The notes: generated by a model not told the origin, from the letters alone. 42,046 nt of DNA from an uncultured Cryomorphaceae bacterium (GCA_913009655.1 CAJVWI010000017.1:1-42046); one strand, 5' to 3'. Counted from the first letter of the stretch, positions 25,647-35,200 are shown. Translations and numbers: made by a program.

Positions 25647-25854
25647 ATTTCTTCTCATGCCGCCACCATGCAAAAGCAATTGCACCGAGAATCAGATAAG
25701 GAAATGCCATTAGATACAAAATACCCTCATTTAATCCATCAGCTAATGTTCCACCGTTACTGGCATTACTCTCTGCTGTAGCTTTGCACATAGCACATTG
25801 GGCTTCAACCCAAAAGGACTTAAAAATAAAAAATAAAAAAATAATTTTCTTCAT
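25645..25854 (-). CDS. Small CxxC membrane protein at the end of the oxidase operon
   Basis: This 69-residue protein starts at ATG 25852-25854; the longer frame from 25935 runs inside the DUF420 gene. It has a signal-like N-terminus (IIFLFFIFKSFWVEAQ), then CAMCKA (Cys20, Cys23), a short polar stretch rich in Asn and Gly, one transmembrane helix (about residues 44-64, ILYLMAFPYLILGAIAFAWW) and a basic RHEKK tail. The Cys pair would be on the periplasmic side. Its start overlaps the DUF420 stop as TAATG, so translation is probably coupled. I know of similar small proteins next to DUF420 genes in Bacteroidota but no established function. A role in copper or haem delivery is only inferred from its neighbours. 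Confidence 0.8.
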   Translation of the reverse strand: MKKIIFLFFIFKSFWVEAQCAMCKATAESNASNGGTLADGLNEGILYLMAFPYLILGAIAFAWWRHEKK

Positions 25855-26399
25855 TATATAGGATAGTAAGGCGCCATAAATATATATACTAATACTCCTG
25901 TTATGGCAACATACATCCAAATTGGGAATGTCCATTTTACCAATTTCTTATGAGCACTTATTTGATTGTTCCATCCCCTGTAAATTGACAACATGGCCAA
26001 TGGGAGGACCGGTACGCTCAGAGTAATGTGTGTTATTAATATGAAAAAATATAAATAGCGAATCCACCCTTCACCTCCAAAATGCGCATCGGGATTAGAA
26101 ATATGAGAAACTATATATGATATAAGAAAAACAGCTGAGAGAGAAAATGCAAGAATATTAGCAAGGCGATGAAGTGCAACATTCTTTGTTTTTATCATAC
26201 CAAATGCAACTGCCAGCAGTATTGCAGTGCAGCCATTCAATACAGCATGAAAAAATGGGAGACTCCTGAAATTAGCATTTCCAAATTGAAGTTTCCAATC
26301 CTCTGGAAGCAGAAAAAGTGATGCAACCGCAATAGGAACGATTATACTCAAAATGACTATTACAGGAATAGCATAACGATCATTTGGGTTGTCCTTCAT
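25854..26399 (-). CDS. DUF420 membrane protein, probable oxidase assembly factor
   Basis: This 181-residue protein has about five hydrophobic segments with His residues in or near the membrane (PFFHAVLNG, HRLANIL, FILITHITLSVPVLPLAM, HKKLVKWTFPIWMY). It belongs to DUF420; the Gram-positive member CtaM (YozB) is needed for function of aa3-type oxidases. Its start overlaps the sco1 stop by ATGA and its stop overlaps the small CxxC gene. Position inside the oxidase operon supports an assembly role here too. Molecular function is not settled. Confidence 0.88.
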   Translation of the reverse strand: MKDNPNDRYAIPVIVILSIIVPIAVASLFLLPEDWKLQFGNANFRSLPFFHAVLNGCTAILLAVAFGMIKTKNVALHRLANILAFSLSAVFLISYIVSHISNPDAHFGGEGWIRYLYFFILITHITLSVPVLPLAMLSIYRGWNNQISAHKKLVKWTFPIWMYVAITGVLVYIFMAPYYPI

Positions 26400-27073
26400 T
26401 TACGACCCATTTTAACCTTACGGTGTTCCTTTATAAGCACTCTTACATCGTCTACAAGCTGATCAATAAGGTATGCCTCTGAAAGATCATACGCCCCTAA
26501 AATATTTCCTTGATCTGTAATTCTACTTCTTAAATTTCCCTGCCAATCAATTAAAACAGCTGATTGAGAATGAGCATAACCACCAGGGGACTTAGAGTCA
26601 CGAAGGGCTGTTAAATAATATGAATTAGCTAAGGCATAAAGCTCCTCTGATTCACCCGTTATAAAATCCCATTTGTTTGATTCTTCAACACCTAGATTCC
26701 TTTTGTAATCAAATAAAATTTCGGGAGTATCTGTTGTCGGATCGACTGTGCAGCTGATGAATATCAAATCTTTAAACCCATACAAACGATCATGAGCTTC
26801 TTTTAAATGAAAATTCATTGCCGGACAAATTGTAGGACAAGTAGTAAAGAAAAAGCTTAAGACAATAATTTTTCCTGAAGATGAATCTGGGGACCAACTA
26901 TCCCTGCGATCATTAATGAAAGTTGTTGAGCCCGAATCAAAACTTGGAGGACCTAAATTCTCTAATGTTCTAAAATTAACCACACCACTTACTGCTATGG
27001 AAACTAAATACATGGTCACTGGAATAATAAGAAGCGCAACTAAGACAATACGCTTACTGTTTTTTGAAGTCAT
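26396..27073 (-). CDS. SCO1/SenC family copper chaperone
   Basis: This 225-residue membrane-anchored thioredoxin-fold protein has one N-terminal transmembrane helix (about residues 9-30). The copper-binding TTCPTICPAM supplies Cys79 and Cys83, and the distal ligand His168 lies in GYAHSQSAVLID. All three copper ligands are intact, so it probably inserts copper into CuA of oxidase subunit II. The ATG at 27071-27073 is chosen over the preceding in-frame TTG because it forms the TGATG overlap with the subunit IV stop. It sits between subunit IV and DUF420, as in other flavobacterial cox operons. Confidence 0.94.
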   Translation of the reverse strand: MTSKNSKRIVLVALLIIPVTMYLVSIAVSGVVNFRTLENLGPPSFDSGSTTFINDRRDSWSPDSSSGKIIVLSFFFTTCPTICPAMNFHLKEAHDRLYGFKDLIFISCTVDPTTDTPEILFDYKRNLGVEESNKWDFITGESEELYALANSYYLTALRDSKSPGGYAHSQSAVLIDWQGNLRSRITDQGNILGAYDLSEAYLIDQLVDDVRVLIKEHRKVKMGRK

Positions 27074-27393
27074 CAAAATTCAAAAATCGCTTGACCCTCA
27101 AAAATCAAAATGAAAGTCAAATAGGGAATTAAGATCAGCACAGGTAAGTAAATCGCATATTTTAGTGAATTCACTTCATATTTTAAGTGCATAAAGTACT
27201 GTACAATGTATGCTGCTTTAACGAGTGTCAGTCCTATGAATATTAGGTTTAAAATAGAAGTTCCTGCCAAAGAGGTTAGAAGTATTTCTGGCTTAATTAT
27301 CCCCAAAACAACTTCAACTGTAGTTATTGCCAACAAAAGCCAAAATATCTTCCAAATCCATGCTGTTCCTTGAGGTGATTCGTGATCTGACAT
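27073..27393 (-). CDS. Cytochrome c oxidase subunit IV (caa3-type, COX4)
   Basis: This 106-residue protein has three hydrophobic helices (about residues 10-30, 38-60 and 75-100). It begins MSDHESPQGTAWIWKIFWLL and includes the family-like VEVVLGIIKPE and YIVQYFMHLKYE segments. The start is ATG 27391-27393; an upstream in-frame extension to 27465 overlaps the cox3 gene and lacks family character. Its stop overlaps the sco1 start. Small subunit IV proteins stabilise haem-copper oxidases and are not catalytic. Confidence 0.88.
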   Translation of the reverse strand: MSDHESPQGTAWIWKIFWLLLAITTVEVVLGIIKPEILLTSLAGTSILNLIFIGLTLVKAAYIVQYFMHLKYEVNSLKYAIYLPVLILIPYLTFILIFEGQAIFEF

Positions 27394-27407
27394 AATCAAT
27401 AATTTAT

Positions 27408-28316
27408 TTAAACGAGATAGAAAAAAGTAAAAACGAATACCCAAACGAGATCTACAAAGTGCCAATAAAGGCCAACTTTCTCAACCATACCATATGTTTT
27501 TCTACGATCATAGGTCCCAAGCATAACATTATAGAAAACCATAACATTTAGAACAACACCAGAAAAAACGTGAAATCCATGAAAACCTGTTATAAAGAAA
27601 AAGAAATTCGCAAACTGTTGCTTGCCATATTCATTATGATGCATGTTTGCACCTTGAATAACATGAGCACCATCAAGAGCTTTAATTGTTGCCTCTCTTG
27701 TAAATGAAATGTGCTCTTTACCAGGACTCTGGAGGACTAAATTATTATTTGCTCTAATAGATTTGAGGACCTCTTCGTCAGAAAACATAAGTTCATGGTT
27801 TGCAGAATGTCCTTTCTCCATTCCTTGAACAACTTGAGATAAGGAAAGCACATCGCCATCACCATTAGCTACTTTCATGACTTCGCGAGATGAAAGTTCA
27901 ATACCCCCTTTGTCACCTATTATAAAATGATACCATTCCCATGCTTGACTGCTGACAAAAATCACACCACCTATTATCGTAGCAACCATCCACCATGCAG
28001 TTACATTCTTTTTTAGTTGGTGTCCAGCATTTACCGCCAATACCATAGTCACTGAAGACATTATTAAAACAAATGTCATAAATGCCACATAAAGAAGAGG
28101 CTGGTCGCCCTCAAGGCCAGGGAAATGGGTGAAAACATCTTCAGCAACTGGCCACTGAATATCAAATCTAAATCTCACAAATGCATATGCAGTGAGAAAT
28201 CCAGAAAAGGTAAGAGCATCAGAGATTAGAAAAAACCACATCATCATTTTTCCATACTCTGAATTCATGGGCTCGTTACCTCCACTCCAAGTGCCAGATG
28301 TTTTATTTTTTGTCAT
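27408..28316 (-). CDS. Cytochrome c oxidase subunit III, with a hydrophilic insertion
   Basis: This 302-residue COX3-family membrane protein has an N-terminal MMMWFFLISDALTFSGFL and a C-terminal FHGFHVFSGVVLNVMVFYN and GLYWHFVDLVWVFVFTFFYL, which are standard subunit III segments. Between about residues 130 and 235 there is a hydrophilic insertion (VMKVANGDGDVLSL, GMEKGHSANHELMF, IRANNNLVLQSPGKEH) absent from classical subunit III. It is the second of two adjacent cox3 genes, 43 bases after the first. Insertions of this kind occur in Bacteroidota subunit III proteins. Its role is unknown to me. Confidence 0.92.
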   Translation of the reverse strand: MTKNKTSGTWSGGNEPMNSEYGKMMMWFFLISDALTFSGFLTAYAFVRFRFDIQWPVAEDVFTHFPGLEGDQPLLYVAFMTFVLIMSSVTMVLAVNAGHQLKKNVTAWWMVATIIGGVIFVSSQAWEWYHFIIGDKGGIELSSREVMKVANGDGDVLSLSQVVQGMEKGHSANHELMFSDEEVLKSIRANNNLVLQSPGKEHISFTREATIKALDGAHVIQGANMHHNEYGKQQFANFFFFITGFHGFHVFSGVVLNVMVFYNVMLGTYDRRKTYGMVEKVGLYWHFVDLVWVFVFTFFYLV

Positions 28317-28359
28317 AATTCAATACTAAAATGATTTGATCAAATAAAGTCCTGCGAAA

Positions 28360-28944
28360 TTAACGAAGAAAGGTCAAAAAGAGAAGCAAATAAACCCATA
28401 AAAACCCAAGAAAATGCCAAAATTGAGAAGACAAGCTAAATGGGAGTATATTTTCTTTTGTATAGTGCCCTCTAATACTGCGTATGAATGCCACTAAAAG
28501 AACAATAACACCAGCTAAAGCATGCATCCAATGAAACCAAGTAATGACATAAAGCCAACTTCCAGCAGGACGACTTTCTTTACCGGTAAAGAAAACACCT
28601 TGATTTTCAATTAAATTATTCCATCCTAAGACTTGAGTTAACAAAAATAGAACACCAAATAGAAAGGCTAAACCAATCATTGAAGTTGAATATTTATAGT
28701 ACCCATTTCTTATTTTTCTGCCAGCCAGAATCAAAAATAGGCTTGAGAGAATTATGAATATTGTACTCAGAAGAAACTCCTTTGGTAATGCGATAGTTTG
28801 CCATGCACCCTTTGAAACCAATGAGGATTTTGAAACTACATAACCAGAAGTTAATCCGGCAAATGCCATTCCTATACTTGCCATTCCAATCCATAAAAGT
28901 GGCTTTGAGGTTTTTTCGCGAATTTCCTTTCGATTCTTATTCAT
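28360..28944 (-). CDS. Cytochrome c oxidase subunit III, compact form
   Basis: This 194-residue protein has five predicted transmembrane helices and typical subunit III segments: WIGMASIGMAFAGLTSGYVV, GSWLYVITWFHWMHALAGVIVLL and the C-terminal SSQFWHFLGFLWVYLLLFLTF. It is the CyoC/CtaE-sized form, unlike the insertion-bearing neighbour. It starts 2 bases after the cyoE stop. Two successive cox3 genes are usual in flavobacterial caa3-type operons, where one may be a degenerate or accessory copy. Confidence 0.92.
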   Translation of the reverse strand: MNKNRKEIREKTSKPLLWIGMASIGMAFAGLTSGYVVSKSSLVSKGAWQTIALPKEFLLSTIFIILSSLFLILAGRKIRNGYYKYSTSMIGLAFLFGVLFLLTQVLGWNNLIENQGVFFTGKESRPAGSWLYVITWFHWMHALAGVIVLLVAFIRSIRGHYTKENILPFSLSSQFWHFLGFLWVYLLLFLTFLR

Positions 28945-28946
28945 AG

Positions 28947-29801
28947 TTAGTTTAAATAATGATCAACAACATAAGTGATTTGAAGTAATGGGAGATATGC
29001 TATCGTTCCAAGCATTAGGGAACGAGCTGCAGAATTTGAAGGAGACTTGTGATGCAATATCGCCAATCTTAAAACAAATATTCCGAGAATGAGAACTATT
29101 ATAGCAGCAACATTTGATAATATTAGTGAACCTGTCAAACCAAAAGCAGGAAGTATTGAAACAAAAATCATCCAAAGTGTATATATAATACTCATATATG
29201 TTACCGTACTATTTTTTTTTCTGCTCGGCAATAAAAAGTACCCTGCCTTTGCGTAATCATCATACCCAACCCAAGCAATTGCCCAAAAATGAGGAAACTG
29301 CCATAAGAATTGTATTGCAAAAAGCGTACCTGATTCAATCCCAAAATCTCCAGTTACCGCAACCCATCCTAAGAGAAAAGGAATAGCACCAGGAAAAGCA
29401 CCAACTAAAACTGCTAATGGTGATTTTGCTTTCATTGGTGTATAAATCAAAACATACAATAACATAGAGACCAGACCAAATACAGCTGTAATGATGTTTA
29501 AAAAACCTAAAGCTATTGTGCCTAAAACTCCCAAAACTATCGCCCATAAATAAGCCTCGGATTTCTTCATTCTACCCGCTGGTAATGGTCTTAACATTGT
29601 GCGATCCATTAAAGAATCGGTATCAATCTCCCAGATTTGATTAAATGCGTTACTCGATCCAACAATTGCAAAGCCACCAAGAATAAGTAATATAAATTCA
29701 CTCCACAAAAAATTAGTCGCTCCTAATAAGTATCCAGCTGCTGCGGAAAAAACTACCGTAAAAGCAAGTCTAAATTTTAAAAGGAGACCAATATCACGCA
29801 T
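28947..29801 (-). CDS. cyoE: Protoheme IX farnesyltransferase (haem O synthase)
   Basis: This UbiA-superfamily membrane enzyme attaches a farnesyl tail to haem B, making haem O for the oxidase. The 284-residue protein has about nine helices, the first Asp-rich motif SNAFNQIWEIDTDSLMDRTM with LRPLPAGRM, and the second motif WVGYDDYAKAGYFLLPS. Both motifs are intact, in contrast to the UbiA-like protein at 15779. Its ATG overlaps the cysQ 3' end by 8 bases. The symbol ctaB is also used. It begins the oxidase part of the operon, and haem A synthase is not in the window. Confidence 0.95.
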   Translation of the reverse strand: MRDIGLLLKFRLAFTVVFSAAAGYLLGATNFLWSEFILLILGGFAIVGSSNAFNQIWEIDTDSLMDRTMLRPLPAGRMKKSEAYLWAIVLGVLGTIALGFLNIITAVFGLVSMLLYVLIYTPMKAKSPLAVLVGAFPGAIPFLLGWVAVTGDFGIESGTLFAIQFLWQFPHFWAIAWVGYDDYAKAGYFLLPSRKKNSTVTYMSIIYTLWMIFVSILPAFGLTGSLILSNVAAIIVLILGIFVLRLAILHHKSPSNSAARSLMLGTIAYLPLLQITYVVDHYLN

Positions 29802-30636
29802 TCTTACAAAGATATTCTACGCCACAAACTATAAAAAAAGGATTTAAAAGATTTTCCTTATTGTAAACTAAAGGTTGACTCCAAGACAATTCATTATTTA
29901 ATTCTTCCATTCGGAACATATGACATTTAGCCCCAAGAGCTATGGCATGGCCAGCTGCCGTATCCCATTCCATAGTTAATGCAGCTCGAGGGTATGCATA
30001 AGCACTGCCCTCAGCAACTAAACAAATCTTAAGTGAGCTACCCATAGAAATACGGTCCATTTTCCCATATTTCTTTTCCCACTTATCTAAAAGAGATTCA
30101 GTTGACGGACTTCCATGTGAACGACTTGCAACAACCGTTAATTTATCGGGCAATTTTCCGGGGAGCGATTGTCCTTTTTCTTTTATTTCAGAATAATTTA
30201 ACCTCCCGGCACTTTTTAAAGATCCAACTTTGGGACCTCCTATATATGTCCAATCCAAAACTGGACTATGAACTACTCCCCATATCGGAGCATTTCCTTT
30301 AACGAGAGCAACATTAATAGTAAACTCACCATTACCCTTGATAAACTCTTTCGTTCCATCTAAAGGGTCAACGACCCAAAAATAATCCCAATTTTTTCGG
30401 ACCGAATAACTTGGATGTTCTCCTTCTTCTGATAAAATAGGCCAACCCGACTTTAATAATGTCTCTTCAATAATATTATGCGCTCTTATATCTGCAATCG
30501 TAACCGGACTATCATCCTCTTTTTTTTCTGATTCAATTTCTGTCTGGCTATAAACTTCCATGATTGCTTCAGCTGCAAGATAAACCGCATTAAGAATGTC
30601 ATCCGGACTTATGTTTGAGTTTATAAAAGGTTTCAT
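29794..30636 (-). CDS. cysQ: 3'(2'),5'-bisphosphate nucleotidase CysQ
   Basis: This 280-residue enzyme of the inositol-monophosphatase/CysQ superfamily hydrolyses PAP to AMP, recycling the by-product of sulfate assimilation. Metal ligands appear in the expected order: ILSEEGEHPS (Glu), VVDPLDGTKEFIKGNGEFTI (Asp, Asp) and MEWDTAAGHAIALGA (Asp), preceded by DDSPVTIADIRAH. Length is normal. It is the first gene downstream of the 30675-30705 terminator and overlaps cyoE, so the oxidase genes are probably read through from it. A near -7 sequence on the minus strand (CAAAATATA on the plus strand, 30647-30655) lies just upstream. Confidence 0.94.
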   Translation of the reverse strand: MKPFINSNISPDDILNAVYLAAEAIMEVYSQTEIESEKKEDDSPVTIADIRAHNIIEETLLKSGWPILSEEGEHPSYSVRKNWDYFWVVDPLDGTKEFIKGNGEFTINVALVKGNAPIWGVVHSPVLDWTYIGGPKVGSLKSAGRLNYSEIKEKGQSLPGKLPDKLTVVASRSHGSPSTESLLDKWEKKYGKMDRISMGSSLKICLVAEGSAYAYPRAALTMEWDTAAGHAIALGAKCHMFRMEELNNELSWSQPLVYNKENLLNPFFIVCGVEYLCKNA

Positions 30637-30674
30637 AGTCTATTTACAAAATATAATTTAGGGTAGCCTTGAAT

Positions 30675-30705
30675 AAAAAAGCCCCAGACTTCTGGGGCTT
30701 TTTTT
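30675..30705 (-). terminator. Rho-independent terminator after the tonB gene
   Basis: GCCCCAG (30681-30687) and CTGGGGC (30692-30698) form a GC-rich stem around a 4-base loop. They are flanked by six A on the left and seven T on the right. On the minus strand this gives a hairpin followed by a U run ending tonB; the symmetry lets it work in either direction. It separates the sprA/tonB unit from the cysQ/cox unit and is the clearest terminator in the window. Confidence 0.9.
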
Positions 30706-30720
30706 AATATCTGCACCTTA

Positions 30721-31419
30721 CTATTGAAGTTTTGCGTTGATTGGAAGACTGTATCTCATTCGAACAGGCCTACCGCCAACCTTTGCAGGTAACATTTTTG
30801 GAAGTTGTCTAACAACTCTTAAAGATTCGTCATCCAATAATTTATCCACTGAACGTTCAATAGTTATATCTGAAACTTTGCCATCTTTTTCGATAATGAA
30901 CGACACCCAAATCTTACCTTGTATACCCATTTGTTTTGCCATCTCAGGGAATTCAAATTTTCTCCCAACAAATTGACGGATTTTTATATTAAAACAGTTA
31001 AATCTTTCATCTTCAGTTGCATAGTCTTCACATCCGGGATAGATTGGTTTACTCTCAACGTTAACAAAATTAAAAATATCATCATCAAATACCTCATCAA
31101 TAAGCTCAATCTCATCACTATTATCAATTTCAGTTGACTCCATCTCTAGCTCATCAATATCTAATTTATCATCAACAATTGTAATGACTTCAGGTGGTGC
31201 CGGTGGTGGTGGTGGTGGCGGTGGTGTATTTCTTTGAGTAATCACTACTTCCTCATCGTCAATGAAAGCATCTAAATTACCCAAACTACCTGGACCATCA
31301 GCGTATGTCTTCCACTCAAAAGCACCCCAAACAATTGCTAGAGCCAAGACCAAACCTATCTGCAAAAAAAGACCTGTCTTATTTTCTAAATCTGCTTTAA
31401 ATGTCTTCCGATTCTTCAT
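30721..31419 (-). CDS. TonB family energy-transducing protein
   Basis: This 232-residue protein has one N-terminal transmembrane helix (about residues 17-35, LFLQIGLVLALAIVWGAF), a proline stretch (about 65-75, eight prolines then APP), an acidic linker, and a C-terminal TonB domain (about 140-232). The domain has FPEMAKQMGIQGKIWVSFII, VSDITIERSVDKLLDDESL and the closing RMRYSLPINAKL. It would transmit proton-motive force to outer-membrane receptors via ExbB/ExbD, which are not here. It follows the VanZ-like gene by 12 bases, and tonB near gcvH and sprA recurs in flavobacteria. Confidence 0.93.
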   Translation of the reverse strand: MKNRKTFKADLENKTGLFLQIGLVLALAIVWGAFEWKTYADGPGSLGNLDAFIDDEEVVITQRNTPPPPPPPPAPPEVITIVDDKLDIDELEMESTEIDNSDEIELIDEVFDDDIFNFVNVESKPIYPGCEDYATEDERFNCFNIKIRQFVGRKFEFPEMAKQMGIQGKIWVSFIIEKDGKVSDITIERSVDKLLDDESLRVVRQLPKMLPAKVGGRPVRMRYSLPINAKLQ

Positions 31420-31431
31420 TTCGGTAAATTT

Positions 31432-31794
31432 TTATGATGTAAAGATACGTTTCCCTAAAAGTCGAGCAAGGATGATACCAAAAATTAAACCAAGAGTATT
31501 AGATATTATGTCATAGTATGAAAAAGATCGACCATTTAACATCATTGGTTGAACTAATTCGATTCCACAACCAATTAATAAACATAATAAAGCTGGCTTC
31601 CAAGGTCCAAAAGTAGATCTTGACCCCATTGAAAATAAAAGTGATGCAACTAAATATGCGACAAAATGTAAAACAAAATCTTTTATACTAAATAAAAAAT
31701 CTGGTAAACTTGAAGGAGGTATTAGGCTGAAATAAATAATTATCAAAGACCATAAAGTCCCCATAGAGAGCCAGACTTTCCTTTTAACCCTCAT
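31432..31794 (-). CDS. VanZ-like family membrane protein
   Basis: This 120-residue protein has four hydrophobic helices and the VanZ-like signature segments WSLIIIYFSLIPPSSLPD, FVLHFVAYLVASLLFSMG, CLLIGCGIELVQPMM and GRSFSYYDIISNTLGLIFG. The ATG at 31792-31794 is chosen; a TTG at 31801-31803 would add three residues and overlap gcvH. VanZ of enterococci gives teicoplanin resistance, but chromosomal homologues such as this have no established role and should not be read as resistance genes. It is embedded between gcvH and tonB. Confidence 0.88.
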   Translation of the reverse strand: MRVKRKVWLSMGTLWSLIIIYFSLIPPSSLPDFLFSIKDFVLHFVAYLVASLLFSMGSRSTFGPWKPALLCLLIGCGIELVQPMMLNGRSFSYYDIISNTLGLIFGIILARLLGKRIFTS

Positions 31795-31799
31795 AAAAA

Positions 31800-32180
31800 T
31801 CAACCACCAAGAAGGTCAGCATATTGATCAGCATTCATTAATTCATTGATAACGTCTGAATCAGATAATTTAATTTTAACCATCCAACCTTTACCATAAG
31901 GGTCCTCATTTACTAGTTCTGGATTTCCGTCTAAAAGCTCATTTACCTCCAAAATTTCGCATTCCATTGGGACATATAAGTCACTAACAGTCTTAACAGC
32001 TTCAACAGAGCCGAACACTTCCTCTTTATTTAATTTTTCTCCTTCTGTTGATATATCAATAAAGACAATATCACCAAGTTCACTTTGCGCAAAATCAGTT
32101 ATACCCACTAATGCTACCTCACCATCTAAGCGAAGCCATTCGTGATCTTTCGTGTATTTAAGGTCAGCTGGAATATTCAT
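31800..32180 (-). CDS. gcvH: Glycine cleavage system H protein
   Basis: GcvH carries the lipoyl arm that shuttles the aminomethyl group between the P, T and L proteins of glycine cleavage. The 126-residue length is normal. LKYTKDHEWLRLDGEVALVG opens the protein and the lipoylated Lys63 lies in FGSVEAVKTVSDLYVP. GYGKGW-like DPYGKGWMVKI follows. It lies 33 bases after sprA. No gcvP or gcvT is nearby, and this placement next to sprA recurs in Bacteroidota. Confidence 0.97.
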   Translation of the reverse strand: MNIPADLKYTKDHEWLRLDGEVALVGITDFAQSELGDIVFIDISTEGEKLNKEEVFGSVEAVKTVSDLYVPMECEILEVNELLDGNPELVNEDPYGKGWMVKIKLSDSDVINELMNADQYADLLGG

Positions 32181-32213
32181 TTCAAAAATTTAAGTTGCAA
32201 ATATATAACAGTA

Positions 32214-35200
32214 TTAGTTACCTAAATTCAGTCTTAAAGCTATTCCACTTTGCCATTGATTTGTAGGGAATGCCATCGAGGTTTTAAACGTACTAATAGT
32301 TTGATCATAATAAAACTGCGCTGCCAGCCTTCTGCTTAAACGGTAATCTGCAGTTAGTTTTATTGTGGTTCTTCTCTGGCCGGCAGTAGGTTGATTAAAC
32401 CCTTCAAGAATTCGACGAATTACTGTCTGATTATCACTTACTCTTATATCTAATTTTAATTCCAGGTTTGATTTGATGTTATTTCTTTGACCTGCCTCAT
32501 CAACTATGGTGAACTGAACATCACGAATTATATAACCCACGCCAACCGTTAAATCTGTAGATTTACTTTCTGTGATTTGATTGTTAGCCATACTCAGGGC
32601 AACTTGGCGCTGTTTTCCAATCTCAAATTTAAATGAAGTGTTCTTTCTAGTCCTGATATCAACTCCAATTAATGGTGATAACGACTCAGAAATTGAGACT
32701 TGGCCTATTTGCATTTCAGAAAGGATATCTAAGTTTGAATTTCGAGGGAATTGATTACTTGGATTATTTTGAATATCCTGAGCCCTAAGCATATTCGTCT
32801 GAATATTCTGGACTGTTAAATTATTTGAGTATTTATGACTTAAAGCGAACGCAGTAAAAATCTTTCGAAAAGGCTTTAACCTCATGAGACCAGTATAATT
32901 GATTGACCAATTTGGCATAGGGATAACAGATCTAAAATCAATTCGATTCATCGTTTTCGAATCTTGATATCCGTAAGCAGCAAAAAAACTATTTAATAAG
33001 ACATCACTTTGCAGGACAGAGTATCCATCGAAACCGTATCTCGAAGAATCTGTTTCCTCAATAAAAGATTGTGTATAACCAGGGACATTTTTTACCGCGC
33101 TATCAGAAAGCTGTTGAGAAAACTCTAGTCTGCTTTTCATGAAATCCTTAAATGCAACACTGCCATACCCGGGGGCACTGCTTGTATCAAAAGCACTACG
33201 CCATGATAGCCAGGATGTCGAAAATGTCTCCATATTTTGCGGACTAAAATGATGAAAACCTTTATCGTAAAGAGAATCTATACCAAGGCCTTCACTATAT
33301 CGATAAGTACTACTCTCCTGTAATCCGTAATTTTGCGTTGCGGTAATAGTTATCCTAAAATCTTTAATTGGTTCAAGTTGAGCACGAGCATTAAATGTTT
33401 GTGTAGATGTCTTTAAATACCTGTTTGGTTGGTTTGGGTTTTTTATCAGCCAATTATTACTTGAATTACTCGCTCGAGTGGTAATGTCTACCGGGAGTCC
33501 TAAAAGCATGTCTAACCCTGGGGCCATTGCCGCATCGGGGGAAAATCCACTAAATACTGGCAAAGGACTGAAGCCCGGAAGGTAAAGGCCTGTATTCAGT
33601 GTCGCACTCAGATTAACAGACTTTACCATAGTTACAATATCTACAACTGCAACTAGTATTTTTTTTCCAATACCGCTTTTTTCATCTTCTTTCTTTTTGG
33701 CACTCTTAGAGTTCTTTCCTATTAATCGCTGCTCCATTGCTGTTCTTGCTCCTCTTGATTTCGAATTGTTTCCTTGCTTCAATTTTTTATACCAAGTGAA
33801 ATTTTTATAAAAAGTAGCAAAATTCAGATTTGCTGTCCCGTTCCACTTACCTGAATTTTCTATTATATTTCCGTAATCTAAGCTATCTATAGACTGTCGA
33901 GAAGCAAGTAATGAATTAGCTTTCCAATCATAATCTGCAGTATATCTCAATTGAATCTGAGCAAATTCCATTAATGGCAATTTATTTATCGGTATGTTCC
34001 ACGATGTATTAATTGTATGATGATACTCAGTGGGTCTTCCACCGGCTCTGACATTATCTAATAAAAACGATTTTACCGAATCAACTGAATTTGATCCTGG
34101 TAATTCATCCACCCTAACTCGCATGCGAGAGGTATAGTCCAATTTTATGCCCTTACTTAAATCCCAGATGACATTATAATTTCTATCCATTGTGAAATTT
34201 TTGCTGAACATTTCTGGTAATTGGAATGTGGGATTATCTACATTACGCATTTTCATGGTTTGAATAGATCTAATTAAATCTCCGCGAACACTTATTTTAG
34301 AAGGAGTTAAATTGAAGTTAAAATCCTTAATTAATGTCAAATTCTTATTCTTTAAACCCTTAAACGGCTGAATATTGAAAGGATTCGTTTGGAAGTTATA
34401 AATGAGAGCTGCTTTGTGGTCTTCCCTATCGTCTCTTAACGTATTTGCATCACTTCTCAGCACCTCATTAAATGAATATGAAGCAGTCCAATTGCTGATG
34501 TCAAATGGAGTCGGTTTACGCGCACCTTTTTTTACATTCTCTTTATTTTTTCCCTTATTATTTGATCTATTGGCATTTGGTGAAGCACTTCTTGAAACAG
34601 TTGGGCTGGATGTATTCTTGCCAGAAGAACGCTCAAATCTAACATTAGTCAAATTAAATCCCCTGCGAACTGTCCTGTCTGCAACCATTGTCTTTAAATT
34701 AGATCTCTCTTCAGCACTGTTTAAATTTTCCAGAGCCTTACTCATTTCAATATCAGGGTTTAAAGGATTAAACATAGGTGTTTTCCAATCCTGAGCATTA
34801 TTGATAAATAAAGGCAATCTAAGACGCGTTTTAAAGGGTAAAAATCGACTTAATTCTAAATTTGTTTGAAAATCATAAGTGGCAGCAGAGAATTTATTTC
34901 TTTCCTGTGGACTCATGTCTAAAGATCCAAATCCGACTGTACTGTAAGTACCGCTCAAAGCTATTTGTCCAAGATCAGCAAGCTGAGTAGTAGTCCGAGC
35001 AATTGCAGACACACCTCCACGATTATCAAAGTCGGTCATTCTCAATTCATTTACCCAGACCTCAGCACATTTATCCATACCGTCATCAGAACTGCCTGTA
35101 TTTCTTTTTTTTGGATTGCGAACTCCCATCATTATCGTTCTGACATTTCCTAAGTTCGGGACTCCCAAGACTCGTATCACTCCTTCCCCATCATCTTTAA

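Noticed and set aside
25855-25935. N-terminal extension of the small CxxC protein
   Set aside because: The extension reads the DUF420 gene in another frame; the internal ATG at 25852-25854 gives a proper signal sequence and the TAATG overlap.
31195-31225. GGT-rich tract as a microsatellite or recombination hotspot
   Set aside because: It encodes the proline stretch of the TonB protein on the minus strand, a normal feature of that family.
31432-31794. VanZ-like gene as a glycopeptide resistance determinant
   Set aside because: No vanHAX genes or resistance context; VanZ-like proteins are common chromosomal membrane proteins of unknown role.
34402-34794. 130-codon plus-strand ORF inside sprA
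   Set aside because: Antisense shadow of an intact, strongly recognisable sprA frame; hydrophobic, low-complexity composition from complementary codons.
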